Shown here: positions 1 to 10,232 of the stretch, piece by piece
How the letters are laid out: each line of letters opens with the position of its first letter
Numbering within the stretch: the first letter of the stretch is position 1
From: Lyophyllum atratum
Lineage: Eukaryota > Basidiomycota > Agaricomycetes > Agaricales > Lyophyllaceae
Assembly (NCBI GenBank): GCA_014905825.1
Contig: JACGCN010000053.1
Coordinates: forward strand, 1-64,000
Length of the DNA stretch: 64,000 nucleotides
Direction: 5' to 3'
Notes under the pieces: model-generated
Databases searched by the model: none
The model's input: only the letters and a program-made list of their open reading frames with translations
Told to the model about the DNA's origin: nothing
Position numbers and translations under genes: made by a program

Positions 1-774
1 TTTTGTTGTCAGCTAAAGGAACCTGACGAACGTTTCGGTACTGGTCAAGGATGATAGCATGTGGTATTTCACGCTGCAGTTTCTGCGCGACTCCTGCGAT
101 CGTTAAGGAATTCAGCCACGAGACTTCCGGAGAGTGGAGTTTGGATTCTACCTATGTGACTCTCGGGCGAATCCCAGGCGGCCTCGGTAGGCGTGCGAAT
201 GACTTCAGCACCCAGTGCGCGAAGGGCGGCTTCTTTCTCCTATCATAAGAGTAAGAAAACTGTGTTTAATTCATCGAAAAATATCCTTACCAAAGACATC
301 TTGTTGGGTAGCGTTATAATGACGGCATACCCTTATCTACAGTATTCAGTACGAGTTCCAGCGAGTTCCCGTTAATCAACCTACCTTGATAGCGCACGCC
401 ATTGCCAAACCGATACCTGCGAAGAGTTGTCTTAGAATCGAACAGCGGCTAGAAGATGAGCAGGCGTACCAGTATTGCCGGACGTCGGCTCAATAACAAC
501 GCTCTTTCCGGGAATGAGCTTCCCTTCCTTCTCAGCCGCTTCGACCATCGCCTTTGCAATTCGGTCTTTGACGGACCCACCAGCAGACATATACTCAACT
601 TTTCCAACTACGCAAAACAAGAAAAAATGTCAGATACGGTTCAAGCTTGACGGACTGCACTGGGGACTCACGAAGATTGCATTTGAGCCCGTTCTGCTTG
701 GCCACCTTATCCAGCCTGATCAAAGGAGTTTTTCCTACCGCACCAAGCGCGTTGTCGAGGATCTGGGGGGACAT
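1..774 (-). CDS. CYS4: Cystathionine beta-synthase (5' part, cut by window start)
   Basis: Pyridoxal-phosphate enzyme that condenses serine and homocysteine to cystathionine in cytosolic transsulfuration. The ATG at 774 opens [20 protein letters not shown]. Exon 1 is about 774-672 and exon 2 about 607-470; they join in frame to give [20 protein letters not shown], which carries the PLP lysine in the G-G-S-V-K-D-R motif. It is followed by EPTSGNTG, the phosphate-binding loop. Further small exons give [18 protein letters not shown] and [20 protein letters not shown], all typical of the fold type II core. The rest of the catalytic core and any CBS domains lie beyond the left edge. A plain cysteine synthase is the alternative; the [14 protein letters not shown] signature favours cystathionine beta-synthase. 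Confidence 0.88.
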
Positions 775-1121
775 TTCGATGGATGAAGATTGGAATCAGG
801 ATCTTTGCGTTTTCTGTCTTACCTTTTAGCACCGTCGGCTCGGCGAAGCCCGGCGGACGGATCCTCCATCTGAACAGCCACCTAAAGCCACGCGGGCCAA
901 GATCCTCGATAATATTAGACAAGGTCCACTCAAGTTCCGAGTAGCCTGTCTCGGGGACACCCCCTCGTCGCGTTAGCCGTCAACAAGCCGGCGGTGAGCT
1001 TTCATATCAAATAGGGGAAGCCCACCGATATCTCCGTTCGGCCTTCGGAGGAAGGGTTGTACGATCTACAGCGCACGTGATAAGGAAGTCCAAGATGTCA
1101 ATTTTTTGCTCGTCTTCGCAA
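775..1121. other. Intergenic: CBS promoter side and tRNA 5' flank
   Basis: No convincing coding sequence on either strand. It should hold the promoter of the leftward CBS gene and the upstream flank of the tRNA gene. I see no clear TATA box. Confidence 0.5.
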
Positions 1122-1200
1122 GTCCTTGTCGATTAGTGGTTAAATCATCTCGTTGTGGCACTGCTCCGAGAAGCCGCAGGCTCGAATCCTGCCAGGGACA
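1122..1200 (+). tRNA. tRNA-His (anticodon GTG) with a 7-nt intron
   Basis: A full cloverleaf can be folded by eye. The 7-bp acceptor stem pairs GTCCTTG (1122-1128) with CAGGGAC (1193-1199), followed by discriminator A at 1200, the base used by eukaryotic tRNA-His. The D stem is GATT/AATC with an 8-nt loop. The anticodon stem is TCTCG (1148-1152) with CGAGA (1167-1171), and the loop holds anticodon GTG at 1155-1157. Seven extra bases (1159-1165) lie between positions 37 and 38, the usual place for a nuclear tRNA intron. The T arm is GCAGG, loop CTCGAAT, CCTGC, which serves as the B box. A T-rich run right after 1200 fits a Pol III terminator. Confidence 0.87.
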
Positions 1201-1457
1201 TTATTTTTTGCTGCCCAACGAGGCTTGCTCATTTCAAATCACCTGTCCTGTATGTTTACTATGTTTTGCCACTAAGTCTTCAAAGAAGATATCTACCTCT
1301 GCTCTGTTCCTGCAGCTGTAGTATCCTTTGCAATTCGTGCTATTTCAATTACATATCTGTCCCTAATGCAAGTAGCTGCGGCTCTGATAGGCAGGAGCCT
1401 CTGAACCAGTCCTATGTAGAACCGTCGAGAGCCTATTTATAGACCTTGAATAGGTTG

Positions 1458-2474
1458 CTAGTGTTTCTTGAGCATCTCTGTATGCAGCGGCCACGGCTTT
1501 CCCATCCAAGACGACAGCTCGGTGTGATCCTTGTATGCATCGTTCGTGTTGGGATGTATAAGCACTCTACACACCCACGCAATCAAAAATAGATTCTTGA
1601 GAAGTTTCAATCGAAGAAGGATGAAGAAACAGCGAAGTCGACGCGCTGCATGGGAAACTGAATGTTAAAGACTCTCGTCTTCATCAGCGAAGCGCATATA
1701 TTCTCCCATGATATGAGGCTCCATACTTCTATGGTTCGCATGTCTAGGCATGCGCTGATTCCCCAATTTATAGGACAGCCACCTTCCGCCATGTATCACA
1801 CCAGGGTGGATATGAGAGAAGCATGGAGGAACGTTCGAACGGCCAAAGGCAACGAAGAAGAAGAAAAATCACGTACGAGCACGGTCCTCGATTGACTGTG
1901 AGCCAGGAAAACAGTGCCCCCGTCTGATGGGGCGTGAACGTATTCACTTCGAACATCGCCGTCGGATGCGGACCTGTGTGTCCACGCGTCTCGCTTAGCG
2001 CTTCGAAAGATTCAAGGAAGAGAACCAGAAACAGCTCACCCACTGGTTTTTCCCAGAACTTGTATATCCGAAGCTGCGATTTTCGCGGGACCGCGACGGG
2101 GGTGCGAATGAGATTTGCATTCGTCGAAGGGGTGGAGTGCATAGAAACGGGTTCTTACCTCTGGAAACTCTCGCCTAATTCGTTCATGCAGCTCTCGCGC
2201 GTACATCAGATCGCTCTCGACTGTATGCATATAGTAAACTAAGAAATTCGAATAGGAGTTAGTCAGTCAGGGCTTTTCTTGGCCACCTAAATCGATGCTC
2301 ACTATGGAAATCAAATCCATTATTGGAAGAGTCGATAGGCGGTGGGAATTCGTCGTATGCGGGGGACTTGACGTTCGCGGGAGGGTTATAGAGGGACTTC
2401 CCATCTGCATTGACGAGATCGGGTAGAGGTTCAGCATTCTCGTATCCGTCTAGCGGGGATTTCCAATGGGACAT
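1458..2474 (-). CDS. DOPA 4,5-dioxygenase-like protein, copy 1
   Basis: Member of the fungal DOPA 4,5-dioxygenase family. The characterised Amanita enzyme opens the catechol ring of L-DOPA on the way to betalamic acid and muscaflavin. Five exons splice in frame to about 163 residues: 2474-2303, 2238-2159, 2073-2040, 1973-1877 and 1566-1458. Family motifs in order are GFDFHIYY (about residue 55), ELHERIRREFPELRIYKFWEKPVG (about 73-96, shown here only as a landmark span), HPTAMFEVNTF (about 98) and VLIHPNT (about 129). The histidines of FDFH, HPTAMFEV and LIHP are those expected at the metal site. Intron 4 is long for this genome (about 310 nt). The C-terminal exon differs from copies 2 and 3 (NDAYKDH and LKKH here). 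Substrate is unproven; many basidiomycetes without betalains carry the family. Confidence 0.87.
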
Positions 2475-3131
2475 AGTGAGCCTTATGCTATTTGAGACGG
2501 CATCTGAAGCATAGTTATATGACCTTGGGCAAAGGCTTGGTAAGGCACCAGGTGGTTTGTCAATCTTGATGACAGGAGCTTTACAACCTTACCGTCACTG
2601 GTGCCCATGATCACCTCACAAAGGAAGAACATCAGGATGGTTGGATGGTGTTTATTGGCGGATATATACTAATGGTACACTGTATTTTACCATACTCGCG
2701 CTGGCATGCCACATATAACACCGTGCAATAAAAAAGTCCTCTTTCCTCGTCCTCGTCCTCTTTTCTCCCCGCACACCCACAACGAAAAAATTAACCGCGA
2801 ATAAAAACAAACAACCAACAAAAGGCGGGTGGGGGGAATCATGAATGAGGAATCTTAAGCAACTGTGACTGTTGGTAGTACATACAAGAAACCAAGATAG
2901 AGGCAGGGGGAATGGGACTTGGGAGAGCACGACCACCAGCAAATTATACAGGGGAAGGGACTTGGGGGGTAGCAGATGCAGATTCATTTTTTGGGGATCG
3001 GGGGACGCGCCTGGCCTAGGCCTGATATATAAATAACGAAGGTAGGGGGGTGGTGCATATCTAGGAAATGCCCAAAGCTTCGATGGATGATGTTTAGTTT
3101 GTTGTCGTTTCGTAGTCATAGGTTTGATCGT
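2475..3131. other. Spacer: DODA-1 promoter and PSP1-1 3' flank
   Basis: Lies upstream of the leftward DODA-1 and downstream of the leftward PSP1-1. Open frames here are low-complexity and lack recognisable motifs. The repeated CTCGTCCTCGTCCTC tract and A-rich stretches look like promoter or UTR sequence. Confidence 0.5.
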
Positions 3132-4935
3132 TTATTGTTCGAACGACCCGCCGCCTTGGAGCGAGGCTATCCAGATTCTGGTTTTATACAGGCTGTAGCG
3201 TAGCATAAGTTCAGACGTCGTTTAGCATGGGGAAGAGAGGAGAGGAGGGGAGACGCACCGGAACAGCTCCCGCACGAGCTCCCTGAAATCTATCCTCTTC
3301 TCCGCGATAAAGTAGAACGTCAGCTTGCGGCGGTCCCTTTATACAACGCCAGCCAGTCAGTCAGCCACACTCATATCCCAACACGTAACGAAAGGCAGGG
3401 CAGGGGCGACAACGTACCACTGATACTCCGCATCCACGACCTCCATCGGGAGCTTCTTCGCCCGCACCTTGCTCTGGCACAACTGCAGCGCCTTGAGCTC
3501 GTCCTGACAAACAGCCTGCACAAAGCGTCACGATCATCAAGTCACCGCATGCTCTGGAAAGGAGACTGGAAAACGCACTGTGCATCCTGCTGCTGCGCCT
3601 TCCCATAAATCATCTTCGGGTTAATCTCCTTCTTCCCTGTCGGCGCCTGCCCTTGCGCTCCCCCCTGTGCTCCCCCCGGACTCGTCGGCTGCCCCCCTAT
3701 CCCCTGTCCTGGTCCATCCCCACCATACCCTTGCGCCCCACCCCTCTCCCCCTGCACCCTCTGAAACGCCTCCACCTCTCCCACCGTAATACTATCATTA
3801 ACCACCTTCCCCAAATCCTTCCCCCTATCCGCCTCCACGATCACCAAGTCCCCCACGCGGATGTCCTGCGCCAGGTCCGTGAGGTAGAACAAGTCCGTGC
3901 GGCCGGCTTTGAATTCGACGATGAAGAGGGGCCAGGAGGGGGGCACGGAGGAGAGGGGGAGGCCCCGGCCGAGATCGGTTAGTGGTTGGGCTTGGGGTTG
4001 GGCGTCGGACGGGCGGCGCTGGACGGGGGAGTGAGCTTGGGGTTGGGCGTGGGACTGGTGCGAGGGGTAGAAGGGCTGCTGTTGGGGGTTGATGAGGCGC
4101 GTGCCGGCGGGCGAGATGGGGGAGGACAGGGAGCCGGAGTAGGACGCTGTACGGGCGCGCGTGTACTGCGCCGCTGCCTGCGCCTGGGCTTGTGCGTGGG
4201 TCTCCCGAGCCTGGGCGACGCTTTGGGGAGGGAGTTATTGGATCCCCTGGCCCGGGATGAAGCGCGCCGTCAGTTCCGGCTGCTGCTGCTGCTGCTGTTG
4301 TTGTTGTTGTTGTTGGGGATGCCGCGCCGCCGCCGCCGCCGATCCATTACTATTACCGTACGTCTCTCTGCGAAATGCTGCTCAAAGCCGCTGCTGACCG
4401 AGGGGCTGTTTCCGCCGGCGGAGAGGCCGCCGTCGCTCGGCGTGCCGAGGTTGCGTTGCTGCTGTTGCGAGGAATAGGAGCTGGGGATGTTGAGGTTGAT
4501 GCTCTGGTATGGCGAGATGAGGTCGCGGGAGGGCGGGCTGCGCGAAAGGGGCGCGTAGATCGGGAGGGAGGAGGGCTGGCTCGGTGGGTGTTGGTGTCGG
4601 TTTTGGGAAGACGACGAAGGGGGCGGTGGGGGTTCGTTGGGGTTGATGTTGAGCAGGCCGAGGTCGCTCGCTAGGTCGTCGTCCGTGAGCATGAGTCCGC
4701 CACGGCCACCGAATTCAATGGTTCTGTTCGATGCCACCTCTCACTAGTATTCTTTCGACATGATTAAGTTGAGTTGAAGACAAGGCAATGACGAGGCGGA
4801 CTCACGAGCTTTGCAATGGCTTGGTTGGCCAGCACGAGGCCAGCAGGTGACCGAATGTCCGATTTCCTTCACACTAGCTACGATTTGTGTTTTCACATAT
4901 CACGAAGGAGGGTCTTTCAGGTCTCACCAGGTCAT
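3132..4935 (-). CDS. PSP1 C-terminal-domain protein, copy 1 (possibly disrupted)
   Basis: The last exons encode a clear PSP1 domain: FIVEFKAGRTDLFYL, GDLVIVEADRGKDLGKVVND, INPKMIYGKAQ, then DELKALQLCQSKVRAKKLPM, DRRKLTFYFIAEKRIDFREL and LYKTRIWIASLQGGG before the stop at 3132. Members are cytoplasmic proteins of poorly known role; yeast PSP1 is a multicopy suppressor of polymerase-alpha mutants. Upstream are low-complexity Ser/Pro/Gln segments, including VASNRTIEFGGRGG and a polyglutamine run. A possible start is the ATG at 4935 (8-nt exon spliced to 4866), but the true 5' end is uncertain. Two lesions interrupt the natural frame: a 1-nt frame change near 4360 and an in-frame TAA at 4235-4237. 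A weak intron (4356-4211, GTAATA...CAG) would remove both and rejoin in frame, so the gene is either spliced there or broken. Confidence 0.72.
4280..4315. repeat. CTG6-TTG6 microsatellite (polyglutamine codons)
   Basis: Six CTG then six TTG triplets on the plus strand; on the minus strand they read CAA6-CAG6, a 12-Gln run inside PSP1-1. A GCC-rich run adjoins it. The same array sits at 9124-9159 in unit 2. Confidence 0.9.
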
Positions 4936-5260
4936 GTAGAGTCGTCTAGAGGTGTCTCAGCGCTCGTTATGAATTTTTAAGTTTTGTTGAATTTTTTGAT
5001 TTTTCGGATTAACTCACAACATGTGGGACAAGAATTTCCGAAAGGTCTGTAGCGAGATTGGTGATGGTGACATGGAGAGCAAAACTCGTACCATTCATCG
5101 GTAGCTTCGTAGCCTGATAGCCTCGTAGCAGTACATAGCGCAATGCTACTTTCATTGTCAACAGAGTGGCACCCTCTCATTCATAGCCATGTAAGGATCA
5201 GGAAAAAAAAATGAAATCTTCAATCGACGGGAACAAGGGGTATGTAAAAACGATACAAAC

Positions 5261-5310
5261 ATTGAGAGTGGACTACGAGAACTAACAATTGAGAGTGGAC
5301 TGCGAGAACT
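5261..5310. repeat. Short direct repeat, 27-bp period
   Basis: Two 23-bp copies starting ATTGAGAGTGGACT at 5261 and 5288, differing at one base (TACGAG versus TGCGAG). It lies just downstream of the nuclease-like gene and is repeated at 10105-10154 in unit 2. Confidence 0.85.
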
Positions 5311-5388
5311 GGAGCCGTACTGAGATAGCTGAACTTAAGAAATATATCTTGAAGGTAAAATAGGTGACTTACAGATGTGTTGCTGACG

Positions 5389-6002
5389 TCAATCGTCAAG
5401 GCGGGCACATTCCGTCTTTATCTCGTCTACAACAGCGCGAAGTCGCGTCTCTCCGGCATCCTCCAGCAGATCGCAGTCCCACCACTCCCTAGGCGCCACG
5501 TCGTTCGTGTGATCAGGGTGACGTGGGATGTGGTGCGGTACAATCAGGGAGTTTTGGTCGTTGAGATCCAAACTATAAAAGCACAACTTGGTCCCCATCG
5601 CACTGATCGCATGTAGTTTAGGGATGGGACATTGCTCTGTTCATAAACGCGGCTTATGAGCTTGCCTGTTGCAGAACATAATCATCACTGACCTGAAAGA
5701 TCCCCAAGGCGCCCTCTGATCCGATCATCTGCTTCCGCCCGGGTGGACTTCAGGGCAAGAGCGGAGGGGGCCTTCAACTCAATAATGAGGAGTGGCTTCT
5801 TGCGGAGTAGAATCTCGTATGTGACGATGAAATCCGACGCCTTCGAAGACCCGGATTGCAGAAATTGTGGCGCGACAGTGAAGTCCGAGTCGGGGGGGAA
5901 GAGGATGTTCAGAAGCTTGTTGTAAGGGCCGTGGAACTCGTTCTCCATGGCGGTCTCAGGAATGCCTTGAAACTGGCGGAGGATTTTATTGGACCAAGGC
6001 AT
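5389..6002 (-). CDS. Small PD-(D/E)XK nuclease-like protein, copy 1
   Basis: Two exons (6002-5693 and 5636-5389, GT-AG intron of 56 nt) join in frame to a 185-residue protein starting MPWSNKILRQF. Residues 57-77 read SDFIVTYEILL...PLLIIELKAP: an aspartate at the end of one strand, then an E-x-K in the next. This is the D...E-X-K arrangement of PD-(D/E)XK nuclease folds. The flanks (MENEFHGPYNKLLNILFPP and HAISAMGTKLCFYSLD) match, from memory, a family of short hypothetical proteins common in Agaricomycetes. No signal peptide or membrane segment. Function unknown; nuclease activity is inferred only from the motif. The gene ends the repeat unit, with DODA-2 following in the same orientation. 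Confidence 0.75.
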
Positions 6003-6318
6003 GGTGGGACGATGGTGAGAGGTTGATAGATGTAAGGGGTGGCTGTTCACGCCCGTTGTTTCTTAGTGTTTTACTGAGCAATCCGGACATGATTCTACGT
6101 CGTCGACTTCTCAAAGGTATCCTGTATGTTTACTATGTTTTTACACTAAGATTATATCTAGCTCTGCTTTGTTCCTGCAGCTGTGATATCCTTTGCGATT
6201 CGTGCTATTTCAATTACATATCTGTCCCTAATGCAAGTAGCTGCGGCTCTAACAGGCAGGAGCCTCTGAACAGTCTTGTAGAACCATCGGGAGCCTATTT
6301 ATGGACTTGGATAGGATC

Positions 6319-7319
6319 CTACTGTTTCTTCAGCATCTCCGTATGCAGCGGCCACGGCTTTCCCATCCAAGACAACAGCTCGGTGTGATCCTTGTATTCG
6401 TCGTTCGTGTTGGGATGTATAAGCACTCTACACACCTCACACAATCAAAAATAGATTCTTGAGACATATCAATCGAAAGAAGATTGAAGAAACAGCGAAG
6501 TCGACGCGCCGCATGCGGAACTGAATGTTGAACACTCTAGAGCGCATTTATTCTCCCATGATACGAGGTTCCAAACTTCCATGGTTCGCATGCCTAGGCA
6601 TGTGCTGATTCTCCCCACCATAGGACAGCCGCCACCTTCCGTCATGTATCACACCAGGGTGGATATGAGAGAAGCATGGGGGAGCGTTCGAACGGCCAAA
6701 GGTAACAAGAAGAAGAAGAGAAATCACGTACGAGCATGGTCCTCGATTGACTGTGAGCCAGGAGAACAGTGCCCCCGTTTGATGAGGCGTGAACGTATTC
6801 ACCTCGAACATCGCTGTCGGATGCGGACCTGCGTGTCCACGCGTCTCGCTTAGCGCTTCGGAAGAGAAGCAGAAAGAACTCACCCACTGGTTTTTCCCAG
6901 AACTTATATATCCGTAGCTGCGATTTTCGCGGGACCGCGACGGGGGTGCGAATGAGATTTGCATTCGTCGAAGGGGGTGGAGTGCATAGAAACGGGTTCT
7001 TACCTCTGGAAACTCTCGCCTAATTCGTTCATGCAGCTCTCGCGCGTACATCAGATCGCTCTCGACTGTATGCATATAGTAAACTAAGAAATTCGAATAG
7101 GAGTTAGTCAGTCAGGGCTTTTCTTGGCCACCTAAATCGATGCTCACTATGGAAATCAAATCCATTATTGGAAGAGTCGATAGGCGGTGGGAATTCGTCG
7201 TATGCGGGGGACTTGACGTTCGCGGGAGGGTTATAGAGGGACTTCCCATCTGCATTGACGAGATCGGGTAGAGGTTCAGCATTCTCGTATCCGTCTAGCG
7301 GGGATTTCCAATGGGACAT
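6319..7319 (-). CDS. DOPA 4,5-dioxygenase-like protein, copy 2 (hybrid)
   Basis: Same five-exon structure and motifs as copy 1: FDFHIYY, ELHERIRREFPE, FWEKPVG, HPTAMFEVNTF and VLIHPNT. The last exon reads NDEYKDHTELLSWMGKPW and ends LKKQ, as in copy 3 and unlike copy 1 (NDAYKDHTELSSWM and LKKH). The start codon, most of exon 1 and the upstream region match copy 1 and not copy 3. It is therefore a seamless hybrid with an intact frame: 3' part of copy-3 type, 5' part and promoter of copy-1 type. Biochemical role as for copy 1, unproven. Confidence 0.87.
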
Positions 7320-7975
7320 AGTGAGCCTTATGCTATTTGAGACGGCATCTGAAGCATAGTTATATGACCTTGGGCAAAGGCTTGGTAAGGCACCAGGTGG
7401 TTTGTCAATCTTGATGACAGGAGCTTTACAACCTTACCGTCACTGGTGCCCATGATCACCTCACAAAGGAAGAACATCAGGATGGTTGGATGGTGTTTAT
7501 TGGCGGATATATACTAATGGTACACTGTATTTTACCATACTCGCGCTGGCATGCCACATATAACACCGTGCAATAAAAAAGTCCTCTTTCCTCGTCCTCG
7601 TCCTCTTTTCTCCCCGCACACCCACAACGAAAAAATTAACCGCGAATAAAAACAAACAACCAACTAAAGGCGGGTGGGGGGAATCATGAATGAGGAATCT
7701 TAAGCAACTGTGACTGTTGGTAGTACATACAAGAAACCAAGATAGAGGCAGGGGGAATGGGACTTGGGAGAGCACGACCACCAGCAAATTATACAGGGGA
7801 AGGGACTTGGGGGTAGCAGATGCAGATTCATTTTTTGGGGATCGGGGGACGCGCCTGGCCTAGGCCTGATATATAAATAACGAAGGTAGGGGGGTGGTGC
7901 ATATCTAGGAAATGCCCAAAGCTTCGATGGATGATGTTTAGTTTGTTGTCGTTTCGTAGTCATAGGTTTGATCGT
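7320..7975. other. Spacer: DODA-2 promoter and PSP1-2 3' flank
   Basis: Near-exact copy of 2475-3131. No gene seen. The two single-base differences between units 1 and 2 that I noticed fall here (7665 and the G run near 7808). Confidence 0.5.
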
Positions 7976-9779
7976 TTATTGTTCGAACGACCCGCCGCCT
8001 TGGAGCGAGGCTATCCAGATTCTGGTTTTATACAGGCTGTAGCGTAGCATAAGTTCAGACGTCGTTTAGCATGGGGAAGAGAGGAGAGGAGGGGAGACGC
8101 ACCGGAACAGCTCCCGCACGAGCTCCCTGAAATCTATCCTCTTCTCCGCGATAAAGTAGAACGTCAGCTTGCGGCGGTCCCTTTATACAACGCCAGCCAG
8201 TCAGTCAGCCACACTCATATCCCAACACGTAACGAAAGGCAGGGCAGGGGCGACAACGTACCACTGATACTCCGCATCCACGACCTCCATCGGGAGCTTC
8301 TTCGCCCGCACCTTGCTCTGGCACAACTGCAGCGCCTTGAGCTCGTCCTGACAAACAGCCTGCACAAAGCGTCACGATCATCAAGTCACCGCATGCTCTG
8401 GAAAGGAGACTGGAAAACGCACTGTGCATCCTGCTGCTGCGCCTTCCCATAAATCATCTTCGGGTTAATCTCCTTCTTCCCTGTCGGCGCCTGCCCTTGC
8501 GCTCCCCCCTGTGCTCCCCCCGGACTCGTCGGCTGCCCCCCTATCCCCTGTCCTGGTCCATCCCCACCATACCCTTGCGCCCCACCCCTCTCCCCCTGCA
8601 CCCTCTGAAACGCCTCCACCTCTCCCACCGTAATACTATCATTAACCACCTTCCCCAAATCCTTCCCCCTATCCGCCTCCACGATCACCAAGTCCCCCAC
8701 GCGGATGTCCTGCGCCAGGTCCGTGAGGTAGAACAAGTCCGTGCGGCCGGCTTTGAATTCGACGATGAAGAGGGGCCAGGAGGGGGGCACGGAGGAGAGG
8801 GGGAGGCCCCGGCCGAGATCGGTTAGTGGTTGGGCTTGGGGTTGGGCGTCGGACGGGCGGCGCTGGACGGGGGAGTGAGCTTGGGGTTGGGCGTGGGACT
8901 GGTGCGAGGGGTAGAAGGGCTGCTGTTGGGGGTTGATGAGGCGCGTGCCGGCGGGCGAGATGGGGGAGGACAGGGAGCCGGAGTAGGACGCTGTACGGGC
9001 GCGCGTGTACTGCGCCGCTGCCTGCGCCTGGGCTTGTGCGTGGGTCTCCCGAGCCTGGGCGACGCTTTGGGGAGGGAGTTATTGGATCCCCTGGCCCGGG
9101 ATGAAGCGCGCCGTCAGTTCCGGCTGCTGCTGCTGCTGCTGTTGTTGTTGTTGTTGTTGGGGATGCCGCGCCGCCGCCGCCGCCGATCCATTACTATTAC
9201 CGTACGTCTCTCTGCGAAATGCTGCTCAAAGCCGCTGCTGACCGAGGGGCTGTTTCCGCCGGCGGAGAGGCCGCCGTCGCTCGGCGTGCCGAGGTTGCGT
9301 TGCTGCTGTTGCGAGGAATAGGAGCTGGGGATGTTGAGGTTGATGCTCTGGTATGGCGAGATGAGGTCGCGGGAGGGCGGGCTGCGCGAAAGGGGCGCGT
9401 AGATCGGGAGGGAGGAGGGCTGGCTCGGTGGGTGTTGGTGTCGGTTTTGGGAAGACGACGAAGGGGGCGGTGGGGGTTCGTTGGGGTTGATGTTGAGCAG
9501 GCCGAGGTCGCTCGCTAGGTCGTCGTCCGTGAGCATGAGTCCGCCACGGCCACCGAATTCAATGGTTCTGTTCGATGCCACCTCTCACTAGTATTCTTTC
9601 GACATGATTAAGTTGAGTTGAAGACAAGGCAATGACGAGGCGGACTCACGAGCTTTGCAATGGCTTGGTTGGCCAGCACGAGGCCAGCAGGTGACCGAAT
9701 GTCCGATTTCCTTCACACTAGCTACGATTTGTGTTTTCACATATCACGAAGGAGGGTCTTTCAGGTCTCACCAGGTCAT
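7976..9779 (-). CDS. PSP1 C-terminal-domain protein, copy 2 (possibly disrupted)
   Basis: Copy of the gene at 3132-4935, with no difference noticed in the coding part. The PSP1-domain exons (EFKAGRTDLFYL, EADRGKDLGKVVND, KLTFYFIAEKRIDF, YKTRIWIASLQGGG) are intact. The same frame change (near 9204) and the same in-frame TAA (9079-9081) are present, so both lesions, or the intron that hides them, predate the duplication. The 12-Gln microsatellite is at 9124-9159. The proposed start at 9779 is tentative. Confidence 0.7.
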
Positions 9780-10104
9780 GTAGAGTCGTCTAGAGGTGTC
9801 TCAGCGCTCGTTATGAATTTTTAAGTTTTGTTGAATTTTTTGATTTTTCGGATTAACTCACAACATGTGGGACAAGAATTTCCGAAAGGTCTGTAGCGAG
9901 ATTGGTGATGGTGACATGGAGAGCAAAACTCGTACCATTCATCGGTAGCTTCGTAGCCTGATAGCCTCGTAGCAGTACATAGCGCAATGCTACTTTCATT
10001 GTCAACAGAGTGGCACCCTCTCATTCATAGCCATGTAAGGATCAGGAAAAAAAAATGAAATCTTCAATCGACGGGAACAAGGGGTATGTAAAAACGATAC
10101 AAAC

Positions 10105-10154
10105 ATTGAGAGTGGACTACGAGAACTAACAATTGAGAGTGGACTGCGAGAACT
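10105..10154. repeat. Short direct repeat, 27-bp period (unit 2)
   Basis: Identical to the pair at 5261-5310: two 23-bp copies with one mismatch. Confidence 0.85.
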
Positions 10155-10232
10155 GGAGCCGTACTGAGATAGCTGAACTTAAGAAATATATCTTGAAGGT
10201 AAAATAGGTGACTTACAGATGTGTTGCTGACG

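Larger units (their letters stand above)
1246..6119. repeat. Tandem array unit 1 (DODA-1, PSP1-1, nuclease-like-1)
   Basis: Homology with unit 2 begins at TCCTGTATG (1246 versus 6120). From 1246 to about 2130 the two units differ by scattered substitutions and small indels. From about 2140 to 6119 they are almost identical: I noticed only one substitution (2820 versus 7665) and one G-run length change (2964-2969). The left edge lies 45 bp after the tRNA-His gene. Confidence 0.92.

Noticed and set aside
2652..3119. Minus-strand 155-aa frame downstream of PSP1-1
   Set aside because: Low-complexity, no motif, in the 3' flank of PSP1; its unit-2 counterpart is broken by a single G-run change without any sign of selection.
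3986..4477. Plus-strand 163-aa frame rich in leucine and arginine (and its copy at 8830-9321)
   Set aside because: It lies antisense to the PSP1 exons and its composition is produced by their Gln/Ser/Pro codon repeats.
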